From a virus, in the IMG/VR virus record IMGVR_UViG_3300031269_000067, positions 1-29,303 of that record: a stretch of 29,303 nucleotides of DNA; one strand, 5' to 3'. Numbering within the stretch: the first letter of the stretch is position 1; the number at the start of each line of letters is the position of its first letter. Both the position numbers and the translations under genes were made by a program. Below, one piece after another: positions 22,637 to 29,303 of the stretch. The notes beneath the pieces were generated by a model. It worked only from the letters and a program-made list of their open reading frames with translations. It did not search any database and was not told where the DNA came from.

Positions 22637-22669
22637 TACTTGTTTGTTTATATGTATTACAAACAAGTA
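22637..22669 (-). promoter_or_regulatory. Perfect inverted repeat just before the lipoprotein start
   Basis: TACTTGTTTGT (22637-22647) is mirrored by ACAAACAAGTA (22659-22669), eleven perfect pairs with an eleven-base loop. It lies two bases upstream of ATG 22634 and in the 59-base gap after the nuclease gene. No T-tract follows, so it is more likely an operator or a hairpin that hides the start than a terminator. Confidence 0.5.
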
Positions 22670-22693
22670 ATCGCACAAATACAACACATTCTA

Positions 22694-23305
22694 TTAAAGA
22701 CACTTTTCGTTATAAACATCAATTATGCACTGTGGATCAAGCAAAAGAAAGTCACTTAATCGCATACACACAATGACCCGTGTCCCGCCTTTATAAGCTC
22801 TGAATGGCGGCAGCTCAATGTTGGCTTTAAAGAAGGGTGTAATGCCCCTAGTATGCCCTGCCCAGCCTTTGGCAGAGCGTAGCAATTTGAACACTTTATA
22901 ATCAAAGTAAACCAAGGTCTGTTTTCGATCCGTTTTGTGAATAAGCATAGGGGATAAGGCGTTGGAGAATACTTGCCCCTCTATAGCCTGTATGAACCAC
23001 TGCGCCCACGGTTTTATGGCCTTGATAGAAAGGCTATTCATAACATCCCAAAAAGTAGCCTCTTTATAGCCCCGTTTAGCCTCGATAGAAAACACCGTTG
23101 TAAGGGGTGTGCCTATGGGATCGGTAGCTTGTATGTCCCCATACTGCCCAAAAGCCGTCTGCCCTACTTTCTGGCGCGTCGTCGCCATTGCCCCGCTACT
23201 AGCTGCCCGCCAGTAAATGTCGTTTCGTTCTTGGCTAGTCCACCACAAGCTCAATTGCTTGCATAATTCACGTTCAAATTCAGACCCTTTACTTGATTTA
23301 GCCAT
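22694..23305 (-). CDS. PD-(D/E)xK nuclease, possible Holliday junction resolvase
   Basis: A 203-residue protein. GSEFERELCKQL (Glu9 or Glu11) is the first helix of a PD-(D/E)xK nuclease, FGQYGDIQATD supplies Asp57, and VFSIEAKRG gives the E-x-K pair Glu75 and Lys77. This is the order used by Hjc-like resolvases and related phage endonucleases that cut branched DNA. An aromatic helix (WFIQAIEG) and a second beta region follow. It belongs with the recombination genes: the exonuclease and recombinase are upstream. The ATG overlaps the previous stop by one base. The substrate cannot be fixed from sequence; a single-strand or flap-specific nuclease is also possible. Confidence 0.65.
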   Translation of the reverse strand: MAKSSKGSEFERELCKQLSLWWTSQERNDIYWRAASSGAMATTRQKVGQTAFGQYGDIQATDPIGTPLTTVFSIEAKRGYKEATFWDVMNSLSIKAIKPWAQWFIQAIEGQVFSNALSPMLIHKTDRKQTLVYFDYKVFKLLRSAKGWAGHTRGITPFFKANIELPPFRAYKGGTRVIVCMRLSDFLLLDPQCIIDVYNEKCL

Positions 23306-23604
23306 TACTTTTTCTTTTTTGGTTTGATTTTCATTAAATGCTTCTTCCCCAGATACATGGCTAGATACTTTACGTGTGCTGGGTAGCTGTCTTTGTCACT
23401 CGAGCCCACGGTAGCCACTGGGCTCTTACTGTCGTATTCATCACTTTCTTTAAAACTTTTTTCAAGTAAGTCATACTGTTGGTCTGTTATTACCGTGAAC
23501 CCCTCCGTGCAGTAGTACATGTAACGGTGAGCCATTATATGGTCTTCTGTTACAGTCCATAGGGCAGGGCTTTTAACCCCTTTCATTGATTTAGGCTTTG
23601 GCAT
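23305..23604 (-). CDS. Small basic protein of unknown function
   Basis: A 99-residue protein from ATG 23604, one base after the exonuclease stop. The longer open frame upstream lies inside the exonuclease gene and is rejected. Residues 1-15 are basic (PKPKSMKGVK), the centre is aromatic (MAHRYMYYCTEGFTVI), and the end is a lysine run (IKPKKKK) that could bind DNA. The DQQYDLLEKSF helix and SYPAHVKYLAMYLGKK are conserved-looking but not recognised. Position between the exonuclease and the nuclease suggests an accessory in DNA processing; that is inference only. Confidence 0.5.
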   Translation of the reverse strand: MPKPKSMKGVKSPALWTVTEDHIMAHRYMYYCTEGFTVITDQQYDLLEKSFKESDEYDSKSPVATVGSSDKDSYPAHVKYLAMYLGKKHLMKIKPKKKK

Positions 23605-23605
23605 A

Positions 23606-24499
23606 CTATATATCCCAGAATGTTTTTGTTTTTCCTTTAATAAGGGTTCCCTGTGTGGGTAGTAGGCTCTTAAAACCAAGCTCCTTACACATAACAGTGA
23701 AGCCTTTTTGGTTGTATGCGTCTTTCTTTATTTTGCAACGCTTGGTTCCCTCTAGGGGCAGCTTTACAATGGGAAGGTTAGTGGCTATGATGCCATTTTT
23801 ATTATCAAGGTCTTGTGTAACATCTAAAAACTTTTTGCCGCTACTTATCTCTCCGCGCAAAAACTTCGCAGCCGTAAGCTCACCGACACCTTTAATGCCT
23901 TTTACCTCATCACTTGAGCACCCAGCTATAGCCTTCACCATAGCCCACTGGGGGGCTTCAATGCCCCACTCATCTTCAAAAGACTCTTCTGTTACAATTT
24001 GGTCTCTTTTATTGGGGTTATAGAAATCAACATTAGGCCGCAAGCATTGATACATGTCCTTGTCCGCCGTAACAATAACCGCCTTATGGTTCTCTGGGAC
24101 ACGGGCAGCTATATCGGCAATCACGTCATCACCCTCGTAGCCTTTTTGGTAGAAGACGTTGCTAAAACCTATCAAGGCCAGCCACTTGTCTCGGAGGCCA
24201 TCTATTTGGTCGTGTAGGGCTTCTCTAAGTAACTGCTTTTCTTCATCCTCATTGGCTTTTTCGTCTTGTCGTTTTTGCTTATAGCCATCATATAATTTAT
24301 AGCGTTTGCCGTAACCATAGTCAAAGCAAAACAACATACGCTTAGTATTGAAACGGTTGCAAAGCTCTTGGCAATCCTTGATAAAGCCGTAAATAACCCC
24401 TGTCGGCTTCCCCCCAAAGGCTAGCCCCTCCATGCTATGGAAAGCCCTATGACAGAGGAAACTTACGTCAATGATTAAGTATGTGTTTTGTTTAGTCAT
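23606..24499 (-). CDS. FEN/PIN-type 5'-3' exonuclease (T4 RNase H-like)
   Basis: A 297-residue protein from ATG 24499; upstream in-frame codons fall inside the recombinase gene. Acidic metal-binding residues appear in family order: Asp11 in IIDVSF, Asp60 in FCFDYG followed by the basic GYKQKR region, GYEGDD (Glu122, Asp124, Asp125), VTADKD (Asp146, Asp148), then the helix-hairpin-helix region CSSDEVKGIKGVGELTAAKF (Asp197). The enzyme would remove RNA primers and 5' flaps, working with the polymerase and SSB encoded upstream. It overlaps the recombinase stop by eight bases. The length is close to that of T4 RNase H and similar phage enzymes. Confidence 0.88.
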   Translation of the reverse strand: MTKQNTYLIIDVSFLCHRAFHSMEGLAFGGKPTGVIYGFIKDCQELCNRFNTKRMLFCFDYGYGKRYKLYDGYKQKRQDEKANEDEEKQLLREALHDQIDGLRDKWLALIGFSNVFYQKGYEGDDVIADIAARVPENHKAVIVTADKDMYQCLRPNVDFYNPNKRDQIVTEESFEDEWGIEAPQWAMVKAIAGCSSDEVKGIKGVGELTAAKFLRGEISSGKKFLDVTQDLDNKNGIIATNLPIVKLPLEGTKRCKIKKDAYNQKGFTVMCKELGFKSLLPTQGTLIKGKTKTFWDI

Positions 24500-25634
24500 A
24501 TTTGCGCTTTCTGTCGGCGAAGTCCTTACCAATAAGTTCTTCAATCTCGTCCCAGCAGTCTTGCACCACTTCACGAAGGTCTGTGTAAAGGTCTTCCTTC
24601 TCAATGTGTGTTATTAGGTCCTTACGGTTGCCCTTGAACTCAAGCTCTTCGGCGTTAATGATTTGCCCAGACTTTTTCCAATACCCCTCCCCCAGGAGGT
24701 AGTCAATACAAGAGCCAATATCATCTATACCAAACTTACGGTATATGGGAATCTCCACAGTACCAGTGTTCCCTGAGTAGCGGTTCTTGGCAAAAACCAC
24801 TCTAGCTATGGTCCCTAGCTTGCGTGATTTCTTTTTAATCTCCTTAGTAAGCATTTTACCCACTGAGATCCAAATCTCTATGTTAGCGTAAAATTTAAGC
24901 GCCTTACCACCGCTTCTTGTTTTCTTAGGATCAAACAAACCACCCCCTACATTATCTCTTGTTTGGGATAGGATGATAAGTATGCACCCATGATCAGCGA
25001 ACTTCTTACAAGCTGCGCGTAAGTTCTCTGAGTGTTTCTTCGCCTTACCATCCCCATAGCTCCCTGTGAATTCTTTTCTCTTAGCCCTAGCCTCTTTTTG
25101 CTCTTTTGCTTTGTCAAGTTCGTAGTCACTTGTAAGACCATTCTCGGAGTCAAGCACGTAAATAAATGGTCTACCATGCCCCTCTACTTTTTTCTTAGTC
25201 GTACCCCCCCGCTCGGTACGGCTCCCCCCTAGCATGTTGATAAAAGCATCGTCCATGTTGTCGTAGAAATCCTCTACCCTATCACTCACCCCATTGTGGG
25301 GGGCAACTATACGGGCGCTGGCTTTCTTACCAAAGAAGAATTTCATATCAAAGTGAGCCCCATCTTCGCTATTATCAAATATAAAGTCGTAGTTATCAAA
25401 GTTGGGGTTTTGGTTGGCCTCTGCTAGGCATGTAAGTGTCAGGATAGTTTTACCAGCACTAGAGTCACCGATGATAAAGTGGTAGCCACCTTTAACGTAG
25501 AAAGCGTCTGTCCTTCCTGTGGCGGTTAAATTCATTAACGTGCAACCAGAGTCTAGTACTGTGTTGTCAGTTATTTTAAGTTTGAACGGTTTATTTTTAG
25601 CCGCTTTAATCAATGCTTCTTTTGTACTTGCCAT
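24492..25634 (-). CDS. RecA/UvsX-like recombinase
   Basis: A 380-residue protein. Walker A is GDSSAGKT (56-63), the Walker B strand is FIYVLDSENGL, and the later IILSQTRDNVGGG followed by SGGKALKFYANIEIW corresponds to the RecA L2 region, where G-G-x-A-L-x-F-Y/H is typical. The protein should form filaments on single-stranded DNA and drive strand exchange. A highly charged insert (KEQKEARAKRKEFTGSYGDGKAKK) lies at the L1/L2 side. The SSB and UvsY-like candidate upstream, and exonuclease and SbcCD downstream, make a full T4-like recombination set. A terminator separates it from the SSB gene, so its level may be set by read-through. Confidence 0.88.
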   Translation of the reverse strand: MASTKEALIKAAKNKPFKLKITDNTVLDSGCTLMNLTATGRTDAFYVKGGYHFIIGDSSAGKTILTLTCLAEANQNPNFDNYDFIFDNSEDGAHFDMKFFFGKKASARIVAPHNGVSDRVEDFYDNMDDAFINMLGGSRTERGGTTKKKVEGHGRPFIYVLDSENGLTSDYELDKAKEQKEARAKRKEFTGSYGDGKAKKHSENLRAACKKFADHGCILIILSQTRDNVGGGLFDPKKTRSGGKALKFYANIEIWISVGKMLTKEIKKKSRKLGTIARVVFAKNRYSGNTGTVEIPIYRKFGIDDIGSCIDYLLGEGYWKKSGQIINAEELEFKGNRKDLITHIEKEDLYTDLREVVQDCWDEIEELIGKDFADRKRKYD

Positions 25635-25686
25635 AGGTGTCTTGTCGTTAGCCTCGAACTTGATAGAGGCAGTTATGTTTTATGTA

Positions 25687-25721
25687 GAAAAAGGAGGCCT
25701 AAAGTTTCCTAAAGGCCTCCT
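25687..25721 (-). terminator. Intrinsic terminator between SSB and recombinase genes
   Basis: On the - strand, AGGAGGCCT (25721-25713) pairs with AGGCCTCCT (25700-25692) and TTTT follows. It lies 34 bases after the SSB stop and 53 bases before the recombinase start. Confidence 0.75.
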
Positions 25722-25755
25722 GTTGTGATTTTCATCTACTTACTGAGTGGAATTG

Positions 25756-26931
25756 CTAGTCCCAGTCCTCATCCTCATCCTCATCCTCATCCTCATCCTC
25801 ATCCTCATCCTCATCCTCATCCTCATCCTCATCCTCATCCTCATCGGGTTCTGGTTCTGGTTCTGGTTTTTTGGCCTTACCCTTACCCTTCTTTTTAGGC
25901 GCAGGCTCTTCCTCTTCCTCTTCCTCTTCTTCACTAGCGGCTGTTACCGCTTTACGAAGCTTTTTGAGGCCGAGTTTATTGTCCTTGAAGTCATCCACGT
26001 CAACATCAAGCTCATTGTCCTCGATGTATTCTTCAAGCTCGTCACGATCCATGTCGTCAACGTCTTTTTCGGATTCTTCCTCCTCTTCGGGCTCTTCCTC
26101 CTCGTCCTCGTCCTCCTCTTCCTCGGGGTCTGGTTTTTTGGCCTTACCCTTCTTTTTAGGCGCAGGCTCTTCCTCTTCCTCTTCCTCCTCTTCCTCGGCA
26201 TTGCCACCGTCGGTTTCAAGGAGTTTGGCTTGCAAGCTCTTGTAGCTCTCAACCTTTAGGAGCTCATCCAAGCAATGCACTTCATCCAAGATAGATTCTT
26301 CATAATCCTCACGGCGTGGCTTGAAGTCAATGCTAACAACCTCGTAGTACTTGAAGCTACCAAAGCTTTTCTCCTCCACACCACACTTGAGGCTAAAACC
26401 ACCATCAAGTTCTGCGAAGCGTTCGTAGCCATCATCCTCATCGCTATCATCAAGGCGTTTGGCAAGAAGCTTGCCAAACAGGTGAAAGCTAATGTCCCAT
26501 ACTTGGATGCCAGCTTCCTTGTCCTTGAGATTGCGCACGTTGAACAATTGGCGTTGCTTTGGCGCAAGGTCTTTGATCAGTTGCTCGTCACCACCATCGG
26601 CGGTAAGTTTAGCGCGATACTCACAGATAGGGCATTTGCCGCCACTTTGCTTCTTAGGGCACACGTAGCTGTCGCTCTCTGCCCCAATACCACGGTGAGC
26701 CCAGTATGTGGTTTCATACCAATAGTCACCATTCTCAGAGTTCTTGTTACCCTTACCCGCTTTAAAGGGTAAGATGTCAATCAAGATGGTTTTGGCATCT
26801 TTAAGCTTGAATTGCTTAACGCCATCGGGGAGAGCCAAGACTGTATCGTCAAAGCCCCCTGCTCCCATCTTTGCTGCTTTTTCCTTTGCGCGGTCCGCAA
26901 GGAGTGATTTCTTTTTTGTTTTCTTAGCCAT
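25756..26931 (-). CDS. gp32-like single-stranded DNA-binding protein with giant acidic tail
   Basis: A 391-residue protein. Residues 1-235 form a T4 gp32-like core: a basic N-terminal arm (AKKTKKKSLLADRAKEKAAKM) for cooperative binding and a zinc site with His79, Cys91, Cys100 and Cys103 (gp32 spacing H-x12-C-x9-C-x2-C; here 11, 8 and 2). Residues 237-391 are an acidic, low-complexity tail, far longer than in gp32. It is built of two copies of a poly-Glu/PAPKKKGKAKKP block (about 246-268 and 334-356), a small SAP-like helical piece between them (about 294-330), three Glu-Pro units and 13 Asp-Glu units. The acidic end of gp32 recruits partner proteins. The C-terminus DWD is strongly acidic with one aromatic residue. 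Confidence 0.85.
   Translation of the reverse strand: MAKKTKKKSLLADRAKEKAAKMGAGGFDDTVLALPDGVKQFKLKDAKTILIDILPFKAGKGNKNSENGDYWYETTYWAHRGIGAESDSYVCPKKQSGGKCPICEYRAKLTADGGDEQLIKDLAPKQRQLFNVRNLKDKEAGIQVWDISFHLFGKLLAKRLDDSDEDDGYERFAELDGGFSLKCGVEEKSFGSFKYYEVVSIDFKPRREDYEESILDEVHCLDELLKVESYKSLQAKLLETDGGNAEEEEEEEEEEPAPKKKGKAKKPDPEEEEDEDEEEEPEEEEESEKDVDDMDRDELEEYIEDNELDVDVDDFKDNKLGLKKLRKAVTAASEEEEEEEEEPAPKKKGKGKAKKPEPEPEPDEDEDEDEDEDEDEDEDEDEDEDEDEDWD
25768..25845 (-). repeat. Hexanucleotide tandem repeat, 13 copies, inside SSB gene
   Basis: Thirteen perfect copies of CTCATC on the + strand (GATGAG on the coding strand) encode alternating Asp and Glu. Copy number can change in steps of one unit without breaking the frame, so length variation by slippage is expected. 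The three TTCTGG units at 25849-25866 next to it encode Glu-Pro. Confidence 0.95.
25862..26190 (-). repeat. Pair of near-identical direct repeats in SSB gene
   Basis: A segment of about 60 bases at 25862-25928 recurs at 26130-26190 with one six-base insertion (ACCCTT, adding Lys/Gly codons) in the first copy. Both encode a Glu run followed by PAPKKKGK and KAKKP. The block between them encodes the acidic and SAP-like parts, so the tail looks like a duplicated module. Confidence 0.85.
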
Positions 26932-27007
26932 ATTGTTCTTTATTTGGTGTTACATTTATAAATGCAATGCTTAATTGCTTGCACCTACCTATCGGTTTGT
27001 CAACGGC

Positions 27008-27460
27008 CTAGCTGCGGCCTCTTCTACTAACTGCTTTGTCTCTCTTAGCCCCAGTGTCTTTAGTTGGTTGGTCGCTATAGTAGGACATAGAGTAAAGACG
27101 TATTTGGCCTGTAATTGCCTCACGCTTTGCGTTAATGGCATTTGAGGCGGCGTAAAGTATATCACACCGCTCCTGCCATATTACTAATTTTTGTTTCAAT
27201 TTAACTAAAGCAGGTTCTCCCTCAACGACTGTTTTGATAGCACCCTCATTGAGGTTACGTATCCCATACTCGTCATGGTCTTCCCTTACCTTAGCTGTGA
27301 TCTCTGCCCTAACAATGTCAATTTGAATTTTAACCTTGTCACGCTCTGCCTTAGCCCTAGCAAAGCCTTTACCATACTTGAAGGTAAGGTTGGCTTGCTT
27401 ACTAACCTCATTCTCGAGGTTATAGGCGTCTAATTCAAAGTCTTTTTCGTTGGCTTTCAT
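27008..27460 (-). CDS. UvsY-like recombination mediator candidate
   Basis: A 150-residue helical protein from ATG 27460; an upstream TTG at 27481 is less likely. Segments LENEVSKQANLTFKYGKGFARAKAERDKVKIQ, broken by short turns, then NEGAIKTVVEG, then ILYAASNAINAKREAITGQIRLYS and YYSDQ near the end. This helical layout with a late A-x-x-x-R-K/E-x-L motif resembles small phage proteins annotated as UvsY-type mediators, which load recombinase on SSB-coated DNA. Position directly upstream of the SSB gene, with the recombinase next, fits. The basic C-terminal tail (DKAVSRRGRS) could contact DNA. The identification is from pattern and context, not from an alignment. Confidence 0.5.
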   Translation of the reverse strand: MKANEKDFELDAYNLENEVSKQANLTFKYGKGFARAKAERDKVKIQIDIVRAEITAKVREDHDEYGIRNLNEGAIKTVVEGEPALVKLKQKLVIWQERCDILYAASNAINAKREAITGQIRLYSMSYYSDQPTKDTGAKRDKAVSRRGRS

Positions 27461-27549
27461 TATAGTTAGGGGCGTCAGCAATAGAATTTACCATTACTAT
27501 CTTTAGTGTATTTGTATTTGGAAACATATTATTTATTTCGGTTTGTGGT

Positions 27550-28503
27550 TTATTCTGCTAGTCCGTTTATTACTTCGTAGCAGGCTGCGGTAAGACCCGC
27601 CTTTTTACTATCATAGAAATTATCTCTAAAGGCTACAATGACACTATAAGCACGGTTGCTCATCTTACCACCTTTGAGCAATAGGCTATTAGCTGCGCCT
27701 AGAACCATGTAGCGGATGCTCTCGGGGTCTTCCTCTATAGAGGACAATACCTTACTAACATCACTCCAACTAGCCCTAGGGTTATAAATCATTACTTTGC
27801 ACAATTCAAAGGCGGCAGCTTTGATGTCATTTTGTGAAATGGCTTTTAATTGCTCGGCCTCTGTGTCAAGCCCAATAATACTATTAAGCACCACCATCAC
27901 TTTTCGGCTACTAGCCAACTTACCACCATCAATAATACTTGCCTCATAGATGGCCTCTGATACATCCTCAGAAATGGTAACGCCCTCTTTCTTTGCCGTG
28001 TCCATTATAAGGGCATCCGCATTTGCTTGGCTAAGTGCTTTTACTTTGATCTCCGTGCAACGGGTCTTAATTGTGGCTAGGAGCTTTTGTGGGTCTGTCG
28101 TGCATAGCATGAAGTAAACATGCTCGGGGGTATCCTCTAGGATTTTAAGGAAACTGTTTTGGGCATCCTTTGTCATGGCATGGCACTCATCCACAAGGTA
28201 GATCCGTACACCACCCGTATTCATAGGGGCAAGCCCCATCGTGTCCTTAATAGAACGCACCATATCAATGCCCCGTGTCTCTGAGGCATTGATCTCTTTA
28301 AAGTCTCCTTTGTGGCACTTTAGCTTCTTTTGTAAGATACGGGCTATGGTCGTTTTACCACACCCCGAGGGTCCTGTGAATAGAAGGCTATGGGGTATGC
28401 CCCCACCTTTACCCATTTTAGCCAATGCCTTTACAGCATCTTCTTGCCCCACTAGGTCTTTGAAAGATTGTGGCCTGTGCCGTTTATATAGTTCTGTGCT
28501 CAT
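27550..28503 (-). CDS. Sliding clamp loader ATPase subunit (gp44/RFC-like)
   Basis: A 317-residue protein from ATG 28503, where the family N-terminus STELYKRHRPQSF begins. ATG 28572 is in frame but would add 23 proline-, glutamine- and lysine-rich residues. AAA+ motifs are GPSGCGKTT (44-52), Walker B LVDECHAM (Asp105, Glu106), sensor 1 in MLCTTDP (about 135), and TRC (147-149) in place of the SRC motif that contacts neighbouring subunits. A sensor 2 region with GGKLASSRK lies near residue 192. The size equals T4 gp44 (319 residues). No zinc finger of the DnaX type is present. It should open and close a sliding clamp for the polymerase encoded directly upstream. Confidence 0.85.
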   Translation of the reverse strand: MSTELYKRHRPQSFKDLVGQEDAVKALAKMGKGGGIPHSLLFTGPSGCGKTTIARILQKKLKCHKGDFKEINASETRGIDMVRSIKDTMGLAPMNTGGVRIYLVDECHAMTKDAQNSFLKILEDTPEHVYFMLCTTDPQKLLATIKTRCTEIKVKALSQANADALIMDTAKKEGVTISEDVSEAIYEASIIDGGKLASSRKVMVVLNSIIGLDTEAEQLKAISQNDIKAAAFELCKVMIYNPRASWSDVSKVLSSIEEDPESIRYMVLGAANSLLLKGGKMSNRAYSVIVAFRDNFYDSKKAGLTAACYEVINGLAE

Positions 28504-28575
28504 TTTTTGTTTATACTGATATTGGTGCTTTATCTTTGGTGGTGCGCTTTTCGGTGGTGCCATTCCTCCCATATT

Positions 28576-29303
28576 TTACCTTTCTTTTTTTAGTGTCAAT
28601 TTGTGGTCTTTTCTCATTCCTTTACATAGGGCTATATGGTTGTCGTAAGTGCACACCTTATTATCGTTTCCACTATAAAAGGAATACTTACCTTGGCATT
28701 GAATCTCGTTTTTGTAGAACCAGCTACTACCATTAGGCGCAATCTCAACCTCAATATCAAGTGGCACAATAAGCCAAGGGGCAAATTTCTTAATATCTTC
28801 CGTCATTATTTGCCTAGCCATAGCAATAACATCGTCCATCTCTAGTATGTTGAAATCGAACACAATAGAGTCATGGATTTGGCCTATAATGACGGTTTTC
28901 ATTTTATTCTTACGCAACCACTCATTCACCCTAATAAGCGACCAAAGGAGGCAATGAAACGCCGCCCCTTGCACGGGGTAATTGATTACATTGTTACGCT
29001 TGAATATACCCCCACAACGGAAGCCTGTGTGCATATCAAAGTAGCCCTTCTTGAGGTATGTTTTAAATAAATCCTTGCGCCATTGCCCGTAAACTTTGAA
29101 ACGCCTATTCCAGAAGTCATCTTCTACCTCTTTGATATGTTTTTCAAACGTATTGCGTTTTGGTTTCTCCCTAGGGCTTAGCTCACCTATACTGTGAATA
29201 CCTTTTGCGCGTAAGTGTTTATCAAGGCTAACCCCTGCGGCATTTGTGAGCTTTTGTTGGTGTATGGCATCCCATAAGTTCCTAGTGACAGAGATGTAAT
29301 AAT
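28576..29303 (-). CDS. Family A DNA polymerase, C-terminal part (5' end outside window)
   Basis: The frame is open to the right edge, giving about 241 visible residues of the C-terminal polymerase domain. NNVINYPVQGAAFHCLLWSL is the conserved N-x-P-x-Q-G helix of the palm, and IGQIHDSIVFDF contains motif C (His-Asp), where Asp is a catalytic metal ligand. The stretch upstream (KVYGQWRKDLFKTY) matches the fingers-to-palm linker in phage PolA enzymes. After the usual end (IAPNGSSWF) there is an extra tail of about 45 residues with several Cys, Tyr and Lys (KYSFYSGNDNKVCTYDNH), which is not typical. The polymerase would replicate the phage genome with the clamp loader and SSB downstream. Confidence 0.9.
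   Translation of the reverse strand, partial: YYISVTRNLWDAIHQQKLTNAAGVSLDKHLRAKGIHSIGELSPREKPKRNTFEKHIKEVEDDFWNRRFKVYGQWRKDLFKTYLKKGYFDMHTGFRCGGIFKRNNVINYPVQGAAFHCLLWSLIRVNEWLRKNKMKTVIIGQIHDSIVFDFNILEMDDVIAMARQIMTEDIKKFAPWLIVPLDIEVEIAPNGSSWFYKNEIQCQGKYSFYSGNDNKVCTYDNHIALCKGMRKDHKLTLKKER

Noticed and set aside
23606-24604. Longer exonuclease with 35 extra N-terminal residues
   Set aside because: The extra codons lie inside the recombinase gene and are basic without resemblance to the family; the family N-terminus begins at ATG 24499.
25768-25845. Possible CRISPR-like array because of regular repeats
   Set aside because: Units are six bases with no spacers and lie within a coding frame; this is a simple tandem repeat.
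25747-26259. Long + strand open frame made of Leu-Ile repeats and Phe/Leu-rich segments, looking like a membrane protein
   Set aside because: It is the exact antisense of the hexamer repeat and acidic tail of the SSB gene; the hydrophobic pattern is the mirror of GAT/GAG codons. The - strand frame has the clear gp32-like core.
26932-27007. TTGACA-like element (- strand, 27003-26998) and inverted repeat GCAAT/ATTGC (26964-26978) before the SSB gene
   Set aside because: No well-spaced -10 box accompanies the TTGACA and the repeat is only five pairs, so a promoter or operator cannot be supported, although a highly expressed SSB would suit one here.
1-29303. tRNA genes, integrase, attachment sites or insertion sequences
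   Set aside because: None was seen; nearly all sequence is covered by tightly packed genes and the gaps are too short or hold only terminators and leaders. A covariance-model tRNA search would be the proper test.

Overview
The window is part of a tailed double-stranded DNA phage, most likely a long-tailed siphovirus. There is no rRNA, no host-like metabolic gene, no integrase and no recognisable repressor. Instead there is a complete head-tail connector and tail assembly line in standard order on the + strand, and a phage replication/recombination operon on the - strand. Most start codons are preceded by A-rich leaders without a clear Shine-Dalgarno sequence (exceptions include the major tail protein). 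This suggests a host that often initiates without SD pairing, such as Bacteroidota or Verrucomicrobiota; that is inference, and the host cannot be named from this window.

Positions 1-17651 (+) are the late region. It opens with the C-terminal part of the major capsid protein. A small protein, the head-tail connector, head closure, tail completion (HK97 gp10-like) and tail terminator proteins follow. Next come a major tail protein ending in a fibronectin III domain, a tail chaperone pair joined by a canonical A AAA AAC -1 frameshift site, the tape measure protein and a minor tail protein. The tail-tip genes are then interrupted by an inserted block: a tailspike carrying a NodB-type polysaccharide deacetylase domain, a partner fibre-like protein, and a cluster of small membrane and lipoprotein genes that looks like a lysis cassette. 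A strong terminator hairpin closes that block. The tail-tip module then resumes with a DUF1353 protein, a DUF1833 tail protein split by an inserted von Willebrand A domain, an NlpC/P60 peptidase, a gpJ-like tail hub and a small coiled-coil protein.

Positions 17652-17820 form a convergent junction with hairpins serving the two opposing transcripts.

Positions 17821-29303 (-) are the replication and recombination region. In transcription order it holds the 3' part of a family A DNA polymerase, a gp44-like clamp loader, a UvsY-like candidate, a gp32-like single-stranded DNA-binding protein with an extraordinary acidic tail, and a RecA/UvsX recombinase. Then come a FEN-type 5'-3' exonuclease, a PD-(D/E)xK nuclease, a small lipoprotein, several unknowns, an ExoX-C/DUF3820 protein, and an SbcC/SbcD (Rad50/Mre11, T4 gp46/gp47) complex. 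The SbcC-like ATPase is encoded as two separate genes broken exactly at the zinc hook, with SbcD, DUF3310 and a small coiled-coil gene between them.

The most unusual items are the split Rad50-like ATPase, the vWA domain inside the DUF1833 tail protein, the deacetylase tailspike, the lipoprotein-rich lysis-like block inside the tail-tip operon, and the duplicated, tandem-repeat-built acidic tail of the SSB.
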